This document shows positions 1 through 6,552 of a stretch of 9,099 bases of DNA, piece by piece. The translations under genes and the position numbers were made by a program. Every line of letters begins with the position of its first letter. Within the stretch, counting starts at the first letter, position 1. The notes beneath the pieces were generated by a model that was given only the letters and a program-made list of their open reading frames with translations, was not told where the DNA came from and ran no database searches. The stretch comes from Actinomycetes bacterium (GTDB taxonomy: Bacteria > Actinomycetota > Actinomycetes > Actinomycetales > Microbacteriaceae), in the NCBI GenBank assembly GCA_023457615.1, contig JAEWKY010000022.1, positions 1 to 9,099 on the forward strand, written 5' to 3'.

Positions 1-33
1 CCGGCGTGGCGAGCGGGGTCGGGCACCAACCTA

Positions 34-1125
34 TTAGGAGATCGCCTCGATGGCGGCCGTGACCTGGTCGCGCAGCGTCGACGAGATCGGGGCCGAGCCG
101 GCGGCCTCGGCGGACGCCGCCTGGCCCTCCTCGCTGGCGATGTAGGTGAAGTACGCCTTCACGAGCTCGGCCTTGTCCGCGTCCGCGTAGACCTCGCAGC
201 CGAGGAGGTACGAGATGAGCGTGATCGGGTAGGCGCCCTCGGCATCCGTGGTGCGCTCGAGCTCGACCGCGAGGTCGAACGCGTCGCGACCCGACACGAG
301 CGGCGAGGCGTCGACCGCGGCCGCGGCGCCCTCGGCCGTCGGGGCCTGGAACGCGTCGCCCACGGCGACCGACACGACGCCCATGACGTCGGTGATGCGC
401 GACGCGTCGATGAAGCCGATGCTGCCCGCGCCCGCCTCGATCGCGCTCACGACGCCCGAGGTCTGGCTCGCACCCTCGCCCCCGAGCTCCGCCGGCCACT
501 CGCCGTCGGCCTCGAAGGTCCACACGCCACCCGAGGCCTGCTCGAGGTAGTCGGTGAAGTTCTCCTGCGTGCCCGAGTCGTCGGCGCGGTGGACCGGGTT
601 GATCGTCGTGGCCGGGAGGGTCACGCCGTCGTTCAGGTCGGCGATGGCCGCGTCGTCCCAGCTCGTGATCGAGCCGTTGAAGATGCCCGCGATGGTCGCG
701 GCGTCGAGGTTGAGCTCGGTCACGCCCTCGAGGTTGAAGACGACCGCGATCGGCGAGATGTAGAGCGGGAGCTCCACGACGCCCGAGTCGGCCGCGCACG
801 TGGCGAACTCGCCCGCGAGCTCCTCGTCGTTGAACGCCCGGTCGGAGCCGGCGAAGTCCGCGCCGCCGCCGAGGAAGGCCTCGCGACCGGCACCCGAGCC
901 GTCGGGCGAGTAGTTGATGGTGACGCCCGGGTTCGCGGTCTGGAAGGCCGCGATGAGGCCCTCCTGCGCCGAGCCCTGCGACGAGGCGCCGACGCCGGAG
1001 AGCGTGCCCTCGAGGGTCGACTCGACCGGCTCGCCGGAGCCGCCCTCGTTCGCGGCGCAGGAGGCCAGGGCGAGAGCCCCGACCAGGGCGATGGCGGCGA
1101 TGCCGCCAGAGCGCGTGATGTTCAC
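34..1125 (-). CDS. pstS: PstS, phosphate ABC transporter substrate-binding lipoprotein
   Basis: This is the extracytoplasmic phosphate-binding subunit of the high-affinity PstSCAB importer. The 363-residue length is normal for the family. A lipoprotein signal peptide is visible: Arg5, a hydrophobic stretch at about 9-21, and the lipobox LASC with the lipidated Cys23, so the protein should be anchored outside the membrane. Phosphate-binding loops typical of PstS follow: GVGASSQ near 44-50, GSGAGREAF near 76-84, GSDRAF near 93-98, and ADDSGTQENF near 181-190. The start is GTG at 1125, chosen because AAGGGA lies 5 nt upstream and the signal peptide begins there. The gene stands alone after mutT1 with its own 162-bp upstream region carrying a PHO box, so phosphate-starvation control is likely. 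pstC would be expected just beyond the window's left edge; only 33 bases remain and they prove nothing. Identification is firm. Confidence 0.96.
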   Translation of the reverse strand: MNITRSGGIAAIALVGALALASCAANEGGSGEPVESTLEGTLSGVGASSQGSAQEGLIAAFQTANPGVTINYSPDGSGAGREAFLGGGADFAGSDRAFNDEELAGEFATCAADSGVVELPLYISPIAVVFNLEGVTELNLDAATIAGIFNGSITSWDDAAIADLNDGVTLPATTINPVHRADDSGTQENFTDYLEQASGGVWTFEADGEWPAELGGEGASQTSGVVSAIEAGAGSIGFIDASRITDVMGVVSVAVGDAFQAPTAEGAAAAVDASPLVSGRDAFDLAVELERTTDAEGAYPITLISYLLGCEVYADADKAELVKAYFTYIASEEGQAASAEAAGSAPISSTLRDQVTAAIEAIS

Positions 1126-1129
1126 TGTG

Positions 1130-1142
1130 TTCCCTTCGGGAA
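1130..1142 (-). promoter_or_regulatory. Short hairpin over the pstS ribosome-binding site
   Basis: On the minus strand, TTCCCGAAGGGAA forms a perfect 5-bp stem with a GAA loop. The Shine-Dalgarno core AAGGGA is in its right arm, 5 nt before the GTG start. A folded leader would hide the ribosome-binding site. The nonamer CCCGAAGGG recurs at 1211-1219. The structure is seen in the sequence; a role in translation control is inference, and short GC-rich hairpins are common in this genome type. Confidence 0.35.
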
Positions 1143-1220
1143 TGGATCGTCGTTGACGGACGAGGACCCGGTGCGGGCCCGTCGTCGACCGTAGGAACGC
1201 CGTGTGACCACCCTTCGGGC

Positions 1221-1253
1221 GTCGAGTGAACGGAAGGTTAACGACCGCGGAAC
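1221..1253 (-). promoter_or_regulatory. PHO box upstream of pstS (three 11-bp direct repeat units)
   Basis: Read on the minus strand, three contiguous 11-mers each begin with GTT: GTTCCGCGGTC (1243-1253), GTTAACCTTCC (1232-1242) and GTTCACTCGAC (1221-1231). The Streptomyces-type PhoP operator is a direct repeat of 11-nt units with conserved GTTCACC; here the second and third units match it well and the first is weak. It lies about 95 bp upstream of the pstS start, so a leader of some length is implied. A possible -10 (TACGGT, 1188-1193) lies downstream but is not at the usual spacing. The match to ppk's upstream site strengthens the call. Confidence 0.7.
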
Positions 1254-1265
1254 GACGGTGTCGCG

Positions 1266-1283
1266 CGCCCCCGGTCGCGGGCG
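1266..1283 (-). terminator. Weak hairpin just after mutT1
   Basis: Five bases after the mutT1 stop, the minus strand reads CGCCC, an 8-nt loop, then GGGCG. It could be a weak U-less terminator separating mutT1 from pstS transcription. There is no T-tract and the stem is short, so this is only a candidate. The rest of the 162-bp gap holds the PHO box and pstS leader. Confidence 0.2.
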
Positions 1284-1287
1284 GCGG

Positions 1288-2226
1288 TCAGGCCGCGGGA
1301 CCGTGGATCTCGACCGCGACGAGACCCGACTCGGGCGCATCCACCGGCACGTGCAGCACGGCGTACTCGCCGGTCGACAGCGTCGCCGCACGGTGCAGTC
1401 GGCTGCTGTCGACGCTGCCCGTGGCCTCGACGACCGCCTGGATGATCTGCGGCAGCACGGGGCCGTGCGAGCAGAGCACCGTCGTCACGCGCGCGGCGAG
1501 CCGCTTCGCCACGAGGGCGCGCACCGCCTCGCCCGACGACGTGTAGGCGTCCTGGCTCAGGGCCTCCTTCTGCGCCGCGTCGAGCCCGGTGAGCCGGGCG
1601 GCGGGTGCGATCGTCGACACGCAGCGCACCGCCGTCGACGACACGAGGCGCGCGGGACGGAACGCCGCGAGGGCGGGCGCGACGCTCAGCGCCTGCGTCT
1701 CGCCGCGCGGCAGGAGCGGCCGCGTCGCGTCGGGTCCCGCCCACTGCTCGGGCGGCGTCGCCTTGCCGTGCCGCAGCGCGATGATCGCGAACGTGCGGGC
1801 GCGACCCTGCGCGTACAGCTCGGCGAACCGCTCGACGATGTCGACGTCGTGCGCGTAGCTCAACCGCGCGCGCGCCTTCGCGACGCTCATCCAGGTCAGC
1901 TGCTCGATCTCGTCGTTCGAGACGAAGGTCGAGTTGGCGATGGCCTCGGGCGCCGTCTCGGCCGCCCAGTAGTAGACCTTCTTGTCGCGTCCGTTGGGCA
2001 TCACGTACTCGACGATGCCGAGCGGTACGCCGAGCCCGACGACGAGCCCGGTCTCCTCGGCGATCTCGCGCACGGCGGTCTCGGGCAGCGTCTCGCCCGG
2101 GTCGAGCTTGCCCTTGGGCAGCGACGTGTCGCGATGCTGCGTGCGGTGCACGACGAGGATGCGCAGCTTGCCCTTGCGCGTGACCTTCCAGCACACGGCT
2201 CCCGCCGCGAGCACCGGATCGCTCAT
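1288..2226 (-). CDS. mutT1: MutT1-type Nudix hydrolase fused to a histidine phosphatase domain
   Basis: This is a two-domain nucleotide-pool sanitising enzyme. In mycobacterial MutT1 the Nudix domain hydrolyses 8-oxo-(d)GTP and diadenosine polyphosphates, and the C-terminal domain resembles histidine phosphatases. The Nudix box is complete at residues 39-61 (G39, E45, R53-E54, E57-E58, G60). The second domain begins near 146 with the RHG motif R152-H153-G154 in IIALRHGKA, and has the second catalytic His in SHG (253-255). The 312-residue length fits the two-domain family. The ATG at 2226 lies 13 bp after the ppk stop; a GAGGG sequence overlapping that stop can serve as ribosome-binding site. 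Co-transcription with ppk is likely, and the ppk-mutT1 pairing is also found in mycobacteria and Streptomyces. Substrate preference here is inferred from the family. Confidence 0.92.
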   Translation of the reverse strand: MSDPVLAAGAVCWKVTRKGKLRILVVHRTQHRDTSLPKGKLDPGETLPETAVREIAEETGLVVGLGVPLGIVEYVMPNGRDKKVYYWAAETAPEAIANSTFVSNDEIEQLTWMSVAKARARLSYAHDVDIVERFAELYAQGRARTFAIIALRHGKATPPEQWAGPDATRPLLPRGETQALSVAPALAAFRPARLVSSTAVRCVSTIAPAARLTGLDAAQKEALSQDAYTSSGEAVRALVAKRLAARVTTVLCSHGPVLPQIIQAVVEATGSVDSSRLHRAATLSTGEYAVLHVPVDAPESGLVAVEIHGPAA

Positions 2227-2239
2227 CGCGCCGACGCCC

Positions 2240-4414
2240 TCATCGCGCTCCCGACCGCTTGCGGGCCCCGATCTGCCTCATGAGGTCATTCTGGAGGTCG
2301 CGCAGCGGTTCTCCCGCATCGTCGCGGTCGTGCCGCGTCCACTCCCCGTCGGGTCCGAGCCACCACGACGAGGTGTCGTCGGACATCGCGAGGTCGAAGA
2401 GCTCGTCGAGCTCGGCGACGTGCGACGCGGCGGTGAGGCGCACGAGGGCCTCGACGCGGCGGTCGAGGTTGCGGTGCATCATGTCGGCGCTGCCGATGAA
2501 CAGCAGGGGGTCGCCGCCGTTCTCGAAGCGGAAGATGCGCGAGTGCTCGAGGTAGCGCCCGAGGATGCTGCGCACCCGGATGTTCTCGCTGAGCCCCTCG
2601 ACGCCGGGCTGCAGCGCGCAGATGCCGCGCACCCACACCTCGACGGGCACCCCGGCCTGACTCGCCCGGTAGAGGCCGTCGATGATCTGCTCGTCGACCA
2701 TCGAGTTGACCTTGATGCGGATGCCGCTCGGCTTGCCCGCGAGCGCGTTGTCGGCCTCGCGCGCGATGTCCTTGAGGAGCCCCTTGCGCAGGTAGCGCGG
2801 CGCGACGAGCAGACGCTTGAACTTCTTCTCGATCGCGTAGCCGGAGAGCTCGTTGAAGAGCCGCGTGAGGTCCTTCCCGACGGTGTCGTCGGCCGTCAGC
2901 AGGCCCAGGTCCTCGTAGATGCGGCTCGTCTTGGGGTTGTAGTTGCCCGTGCCGATGTGGCTGTAGTGGACGAGCTTCCCCGCCTCCTGGCGGATGACGA
3001 GCGCGAGCTTGCTGTGGGTCTTGAGCCCGACGAGCCCGTAGACCACGTGCACGCCGGCCTTCTCGAGCTTGCGCGCCCAGCCGATGTTCGCCTGCTCGTC
3101 GAAGCGCGCCTTGATCTCGACGAGGGCGAGCACGGCCTTGCCGGCCTCGGCCGCGTCGATGAGCGCCTCGACGATGGGGCTGTCGCCGGAGGTGCGGTAG
3201 AGCGTCTGCTTGATCGCGAGCACGTTCGGATCCGTCGCCGCCTGCTCGAGGAACGCCTGCACGCTCGTCGCGAACGACTCGTACGGGTGGTGCAGCAGGA
3301 TGTCGCCGCGGCGGATGCTCGCGAAGACATCCGGCTTCTCGTTGGGCTCCGTGGGAAGCAGGTTGACGCTCGTCGTCGGCACGTGCCGCGCGTACTTGAG
3401 CGTCGGCTGGTCGATGCGGGTGATCTCGAAGAGCCCGGAGAGGTCGAGCGGCGCGGGCAGGCGGTAGACCTCCTGCTCGGTGATCTGCAGCTCCGACATG
3501 AGCAGGCCGAGCGTGACCTCGTCCATGTCGTCGGTGATCTCGAGCCGGATGGGCGGTCCGAACCGCCGGCGCTGCAGCTCCTTCTCGAGGGCCGTGAGGA
3601 GGTTCTCGGCGTCGTCCTCCTCGACCTCGACGTCCTCGTTGCGCGTCACCCGGAACTCGTGGTGCTCGAGCACCTCCATGCCGGGGAACAGCTCCTCGAG
3701 ATGGTTGGAGACGAGGTCCTCGAGCGGGATGAAGCGCAGTACGCCCGATCCGTCGTCGGGCAGCCTCACGAAGCGGGGCAGGTTCGTCGGCACCTTGAGG
3801 CGCGCGAACTCCTCCTTGCCGGTCTTGGGGTTGCGCACCCGGATCGACAGGTTGAGCGAGAGCCCCGAGATGTAGGGGAAGGGGTGGGCGGGGTCGACCG
3901 CGAGCGGCATGAGCACGGGGAAGATCTGCGCCGAGAAGACGTCGTCGAGGGCGAGCCGGTCGCGCTCGTCGAGGTCGCTCCAGTGCTCGACGTGGATGCC
4001 GGCGGCGTCGAGGAGCGGCTTCAGCTGCTGGAACGCGCGGGCGTGGCGCTCCTGCAGCTCGTGCGCCCGCGCGCCGATGTCGGCGAGCACGTCGAGGGGC
4101 GCGCGTCCGACGTTCGTCGGCACGGCGATGCCGGTGGCGATGCGGCGCTTGAGCCCGGCGACGCGCACCATGAAGAACTCGTCGAGGTTGCTCGCGAAGA
4201 TCGCGAGGAAGTTGGCGCGCTCGAGCAGCGGCAGCGCCTCGTCCTCCGCGAGCTCGAGCACACGCTGGTTGAACGCGAGCCAGGACAGCTCCCGGTCGAG
4301 GAACCTGTCGCCCGGGAGCTCGGAGTCGTCGACGAAGACGGGGTCGCCGTCGTAGTCGTCGAGCAGGTCGGCCGCGATCGTCGCGTCGCCGAGCGGGCTG
4401 CTGTCCTCCACCAT
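2240..4414 (-). CDS. ppk: Polyphosphate kinase PPK1
   Basis: PPK1 reversibly transfers the gamma phosphate of ATP to inorganic polyphosphate through a phosphohistidine intermediate. The 724-residue length is normal for actinobacterial PPK1. Landmarks in order: N-terminal domain with LSWLAFNQRVLELA (43-56) and SNLDEFFMVRVAGLK (75-89); LLHHPYESF (373-381); KTHSKL with H467, aligned with the autophosphorylated His435 of E. coli PPK; YSHIGTGNYNPKTSR (484-498) with H486, matching His454 at the same 19-residue distance; RYLEHSRIFRF (620-630) with H624; and GSADMMHRNLDRRVE (641-655). All key residues are present, so the enzyme should be active. The ATG at 4414 has no upstream purine-rich site; a CATGAT -10 at 4421-4426 places the predicted transcription start at or next to the ATG, so the mRNA may be leaderless. 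A PHO box lies directly upstream. mutT1 follows 13 bp downstream. Confidence 0.97.
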   Translation of the reverse strand: MVEDSSPLGDATIAADLLDDYDGDPVFVDDSELPGDRFLDRELSWLAFNQRVLELAEDEALPLLERANFLAIFASNLDEFFMVRVAGLKRRIATGIAVPTNVGRAPLDVLADIGARAHELQERHARAFQQLKPLLDAAGIHVEHWSDLDERDRLALDDVFSAQIFPVLMPLAVDPAHPFPYISGLSLNLSIRVRNPKTGKEEFARLKVPTNLPRFVRLPDDGSGVLRFIPLEDLVSNHLEELFPGMEVLEHHEFRVTRNEDVEVEEDDAENLLTALEKELQRRRFGPPIRLEITDDMDEVTLGLLMSELQITEQEVYRLPAPLDLSGLFEITRIDQPTLKYARHVPTTSVNLLPTEPNEKPDVFASIRRGDILLHHPYESFATSVQAFLEQAATDPNVLAIKQTLYRTSGDSPIVEALIDAAEAGKAVLALVEIKARFDEQANIGWARKLEKAGVHVVYGLVGLKTHSKLALVIRQEAGKLVHYSHIGTGNYNPKTSRIYEDLGLLTADDTVGKDLTRLFNELSGYAIEKKFKRLLVAPRYLRKGLLKDIAREADNALAGKPSGIRIKVNSMVDEQIIDGLYRASQAGVPVEVWVRGICALQPGVEGLSENIRVRSILGRYLEHSRIFRFENGGDPLLFIGSADMMHRNLDRRVEALVRLTAASHVAELDELFDLAMSDDTSSWWLGPDGEWTRHDRDDAGEPLRDLQNDLMRQIGARKRSGAR

Positions 4415-4420
4415 GGACCG

Positions 4421-4454
4421 ATCATGCCAGCACGCGCGTGAACGGTTGATTAAC
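4421..4454 (-). promoter_or_regulatory. PHO box and -10 element of the ppk promoter
   Basis: On the minus strand two contiguous 11-mers, GTTAATCAACC (4444-4454) and GTTCACGCGCG (4433-4443), match the GTTCACC-type PhoP direct repeat. They agree with the two best units upstream of pstS at 16 of 22 positions. The 7-bp core of the second unit ends 10 bp before CATGAT (4421-4426), a good -10, which is the geometry expected when a PhoB/PhoP-family activator replaces the -35. The predicted transcription start falls at or next to the ppk ATG. The box overlaps the stop codon (4450-4452) of the upstream MerR gene. Confidence 0.68.
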
Positions 4455-4839
4455 GCGGCGGCTCGCTGCGGGTCCGCCGCGTCTCCGGCGGGCGCGCCGC
4501 GCGCGCCGCGACGAACTCCGCGATCCGGTCGCGGGTGCTCGACATCGTCGCGATCCGCCGCTCGAGGTCGTCGAGCACTCCCGGAAGGCGCTCGGCGAGG
4601 TCGTCGTGGGCGGCGGGCGAGGCCCCGGGGCCGGAGCAGCCGAGCACCGAGACGACGACGTCGCGCGCGAGTCCCATCCCGAACAGGAGGTGGATCGTCG
4701 CCGCCCGTTCCACCGTCGTCTCGTCGTACTCCCGGTATCCGTTCGGCGCGCGGTCGGCGTCGAGGAGCCCGTGGTGCTCGTAGTAGCGCAGCGAGCGGGT
4801 CTACACCCCGCTGCGCGCGCTGAGCTCGCCGATCAGCAC
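4450..4839 (-). pseudogene. MerR-family transcriptional regulator interrupted by an in-frame amber codon
   Basis: The minus strand encodes a typical MerR regulator if one TAG is read through. From GTG at 4839 it reads IGELSARSGV, then TAG (4801-4803), then TRSLRYYEHHGLLDADR, followed by NGYREYDE and a C-terminal helix rich in Leu, Asp, Glu and Arg, ending at TAA. The whole is 129 codons, the usual size of the short one-component MerR class. The TAG replaces residue 13, between the first HTH helix and the recognition helix, where family members often have Ser or Pro; TCG to TAG would need one base change. Frame and codon bias are intact on both sides, so the lesion is recent, is a sequencing error, or is suppressed. 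A restart at the downstream GTG (4713) would lack the DNA-binding domain. No strong ribosome-binding site is visible before the GTG. The gene is divergent from the hydrolase, its likely target. Confidence 0.8.
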
Positions 4840-4858
4840 CGCGACCGCCGGGAGGCGC

Positions 4859-4889
4859 TTGACCTTGACACGATGTCAGAGTTTAGCGT
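4859..4889 (+). promoter_or_regulatory. MerR-type promoter/operator of the hydrolase gene
   Basis: TTGACC (4859-4864) and TAGCGT (4884-4889) can act as -35 and -10 with a 19-bp spacer, longer than the usual 17 and characteristic of promoters activated by MerR proteins through DNA distortion. Within the spacer lies the inverted repeat TGACA-CGA-TGTCA (4866-4878), with further matching A and C bases outside it (4862-4863 with 4881-4882). The predicted transcription start falls at about 4896, the hydrolase ATG. The divergent MerR gene begins 19 bp from the -35 side, so it may be autoregulated from the same site. The elements are seen directly; regulation by the adjacent MerR is inference. Confidence 0.6.
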
Positions 4890-4895
4890 CCTGCC

Positions 4896-5858
4896 ATGAC
4901 CACCGCGCCGCCGCCCGCCGCCCCGCCGCCCACCGCCCGCTCGAGCGTCGAGGCGGGAGGACGATCCCGCACCCTCACCGTCGTCGGCCCTCCCGCGGCC
5001 CCGTCGTCCCGAGCCCTCGTGCTCGTCTTCCACGGCTCGAAGCAGACCGGCGACGTGCACCGCGCGTTCACGGGCGGGGTGCTCGACGCGCTCGCCGCCG
5101 ACGGGGAGGCCGTCGTCGCCTATCTCGACGGCTACCGCGGCAACTGGAACGACGCCCGGCGCGGGAGCCGCTTCCCGGCACGACGCGACGGGGTGGACGA
5201 CGTCGCCTTCTTCCGCGCCGCGGTCTCCGCGCTCCGGGCCTCGCACGGCATCGACCCGGCGCGCGTCGCGGTCGTCGGCTTCTCGAACGGCGGGCAGTTC
5301 GTGCTGCGGCTGCTCCACGAGGCGCCCGGGGAGCTCGCGGCGGCCGTCGCGGTCGCCGTGACGATGCCCGACGCGGAGGGCTTCCTCGACGTCGACGACC
5401 CCTCCGCGCGGGATCGGCCGCCTGTCGCGATCGTGGCCGGCACGCGCGACCCGATCATCCCGTTCGGCGGCGGTCGCGTCGCCGCCTGGGTGAGGGTCGT
5501 CTTCGGGATCGGCGGCTCGTCGCTCTCCGCGCCGGAGACGGCGGCCTATCTCGCCCGCCGCAACGGCATCCTGTCGGCGCCCTCGTCGACCGTGGTGCCC
5601 GCCGGGCCGCTCGCGCGGGGGACCCGCGTGGAGCGCCTCGACTACCGGGAGCCGGGTCGGGCGCCGGTCACGCTCTTCGTCGTCCACGAGGGCGGGCACA
5701 CGGTGCCCGGCCCGACGGCGGGTCCGCGACTCGTGGGACGCACGACGGGCGACGTCTCGATCCTCGACGTCGTGCGCGAGGTGCTCGGCGCCGGCCGCCG
5801 CGGGGAGGGCCCGGTCACGACACCGGGGCCAGGCGGTCCTCGTCGTCGTAGACGTTGA
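4896..5858 (+). CDS. Alpha/beta hydrolase of the PHB depolymerase / LpqC-like esterase type
   Basis: This is a serine hydrolase with a full catalytic set. The oxyanion strand is LVLVFHGSKQTG (41-52), the nucleophile elbow is VVGFSNGGQF with Ser130, the acid is Asp185 in AGTRDPIIPFGGG, and the base is His268 in HEGGHTVPGP. The motif spacing and the tail GGHTVPG match the PHB-depolymerase/LpqC group, which includes feruloyl and acetylxylan esterases. No signal peptide is visible: the N-terminus is Pro/Ala-rich (MTTAPPPAAPPP) without a hydrophobic core, so a cytoplasmic location is likely and extracellular polymer degradation unlikely. The ATG has no Shine-Dalgarno, and the predicted transcription start coincides with it, so the transcript may be leaderless. 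The last codons run into glnR on the opposite strand and give an Arg-rich tail (RRRRR), probably not functional. Natural substrate is unknown. Control by the divergent MerR regulator is inferred from position and promoter form. Confidence 0.85.
   Translation: MTTAPPPAAPPPTARSSVEAGGRSRTLTVVGPPAAPSSRALVLVFHGSKQTGDVHRAFTGGVLDALAADGEAVVAYLDGYRGNWNDARRGSRFPARRDGVDDVAFFRAAVSALRASHGIDPARVAVVGFSNGGQFVLRLLHEAPGELAAAVAVAVTMPDAEGFLDVDDPSARDRPPVAIVAGTRDPIIPFGGGRVAAWVRVVFGIGGSSLSAPETAAYLARRNGILSAPSSTVVPAGPLARGTRVERLDYREPGRAPVTLFVVHEGGHTVPGPTAGPRLVGRTTGDVSILDVVREVLGAGRRGEGPVTTPGPGGPRRRRR
5808..5830. terminator. Hairpin in the convergent overlap of hydrolase and glnR
   Basis: GGCCCGGT (5808-5815) pairs with ACCGGGGCC (5822-5830) around a 6-nt loop, giving eight GC-rich pairs with one bulged G. 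It contains the glnR stop codon (5815-5817) and lies within the last codons of the hydrolase, so it could end transcription from both sides. No T-tract follows on either strand, which weakens the call, though U-less hairpin terminators are known in Actinobacteria. Confidence 0.35.
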
Positions 5859-6498
5859 AGCGGTAGCCGACGTTGCGCACGGTGCCGATGAGCGACTCGA
5901 GGTCGCCGAGCTTCGCGCGGAGGCGGCGCACGTGCACGTCGACGGTGCGGGTGCCGCCGAAGTAGTCGTAGCCCCACACCTCGGAGAGCAGCTGCTCGCG
6001 GGTGAAGACGCGTGACGGGTGCGTCGCGAGGAAGCGCAGGAGCTCGAACTCCTTGAAGGTCAGGTCGAGCGGCTTGCCGTGCACCTTCGCCGAGTACGAC
6101 GCCTCGTCGATGACGACCCCCGACGCCTGGATCTTCGAGCTCGTCTTCTCCTGCGCGAGTCGCCCGACGACGAGCCGGATGCGGGCATCCACCTCGGCGG
6201 GTCCGGCGTTCTCGAGGATGACGTCGTCGACGCCCCAGTCGGCGGACACCGCGGTCAGGCCGCCCTCGGTGAGCACGAGCACGAGCGGCACGTTGATGCC
6301 CGTCGTCGTCAGGATCTTGCACAGCGACTTGGCGCTCGCGAGGTCTTGCCGGGCGTCGACGAAGATCAGGTCCGACGTCGGGGCGTTGATGAGGGATGCC
6401 GGCTCGGCCGGGATCGACCGCACGCGGTGGGAGAGGAGTCCGAGCGCGGGCAGCACGTCGCCATCGACCGTCGAGGTCAGGATGAGCAGCTGGGCCAC
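5815..6498 (-). CDS. glnR: GlnR-type orphan OmpR-family response regulator
   Basis: GlnR is the global nitrogen-metabolism regulator of many Actinobacteria, acting at glnA, amtB and similar genes. The 227-residue protein has an atypical receiver domain (1-115) with Asp48 in LIFVDARQDL, but the usual acidic pocket and the beta-5 Lys are not evident, as in orphan GlnR proteins not governed by ordinary phosphorylation. Receiver landmarks are VLPALGLLSHRVR (15-27) and VLTEGGLTAVSADWGVDDV (75-93). The winged-helix domain (about 125-215) has DLTFKEFELLRFLATHP and the strongly conserved VWGYDYFGGTRTVDVHVRRL. The start is GTG at 6498, set by a strong GGAGGA at 6505-6510 with 6-nt spacing; the frame stays open upstream to 6804 but there it crosses the divergent gene. 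No sensor kinase is adjacent. Mycobacterial and Streptomyces glnR lie close to mshD, which is not seen here. The 3' end overlaps the hydrolase by 44 bp. Confidence 0.88.
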   Translation of the reverse strand: MAQLLILTSTVDGDVLPALGLLSHRVRSIPAEPASLINAPTSDLIFVDARQDLASAKSLCKILTTTGINVPLVLVLTEGGLTAVSADWGVDDVILENAGPAEVDARIRLVVGRLAQEKTSSKIQASGVVIDEASYSAKVHGKPLDLTFKEFELLRFLATHPSRVFTREQLLSEVWGYDYFGGTRTVDVHVRRLRAKLGDLESLIGTVRNVGYRFNVYDDEDRLAPVS

Positions 6499-6552
6499 GC
6501 GGAGTCCTCCAAAACGCCTCCCGCACAGTGTACGGACACCTACGATGGGAGC
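6499..6552. promoter_or_regulatory. Divergent promoter region between glnR and the membrane-protein operon
   Basis: This 54-bp gap serves both directions. Towards glnR there is a candidate -10 TACACT (6527-6532, minus strand), then the GGAGGA ribosome-binding site (6505-6510). Towards the operon, TACGAT (6541-6546) is a candidate -10 whose predicted start falls at about 6553, the GTG of the first gene, suggesting a leaderless mRNA. The inverted repeat GTGT-ACGG-ACAC (6528-6539) sits between the two and overlaps the glnR -10, so it is a possible operator. No convincing -35 is visible for either side. Confidence 0.45.

Noticed and set aside
1..33. Possible start of pstC to the left of pstS
   Set aside because: Only 33 bases remain. 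A GTG can be found but there is no ribosome-binding site or recognisable protein sequence to support a start.
1204..2283. Plus-strand open frame of 359 codons opposite mutT1
   Set aside because: It is antisense to a complete Nudix/phosphatase gene and has low-complexity Arg/Ala/Asp composition.
1982..4441. Plus-strand open frame of 819 codons opposite ppk
   Set aside because: It mirrors PPK1, which has every catalytic motif. The antisense product is rich in Arg, Val, Glu and Asp in the manner of GC-rich shadow frames and shows no domain.
4450..4713. Treating the MerR C-terminal part as an independent 87-aa gene
   Set aside because: It is the remainder of the interrupted regulator, lacks the DNA-binding domain, and has no ribosome-binding site at its GTG.
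4833..5699. Minus-strand open frame of 288 codons opposite the hydrolase
   Set aside because: The plus strand has a full Ser-Asp-His set and a promoter; the minus frame has no recognisable motif.
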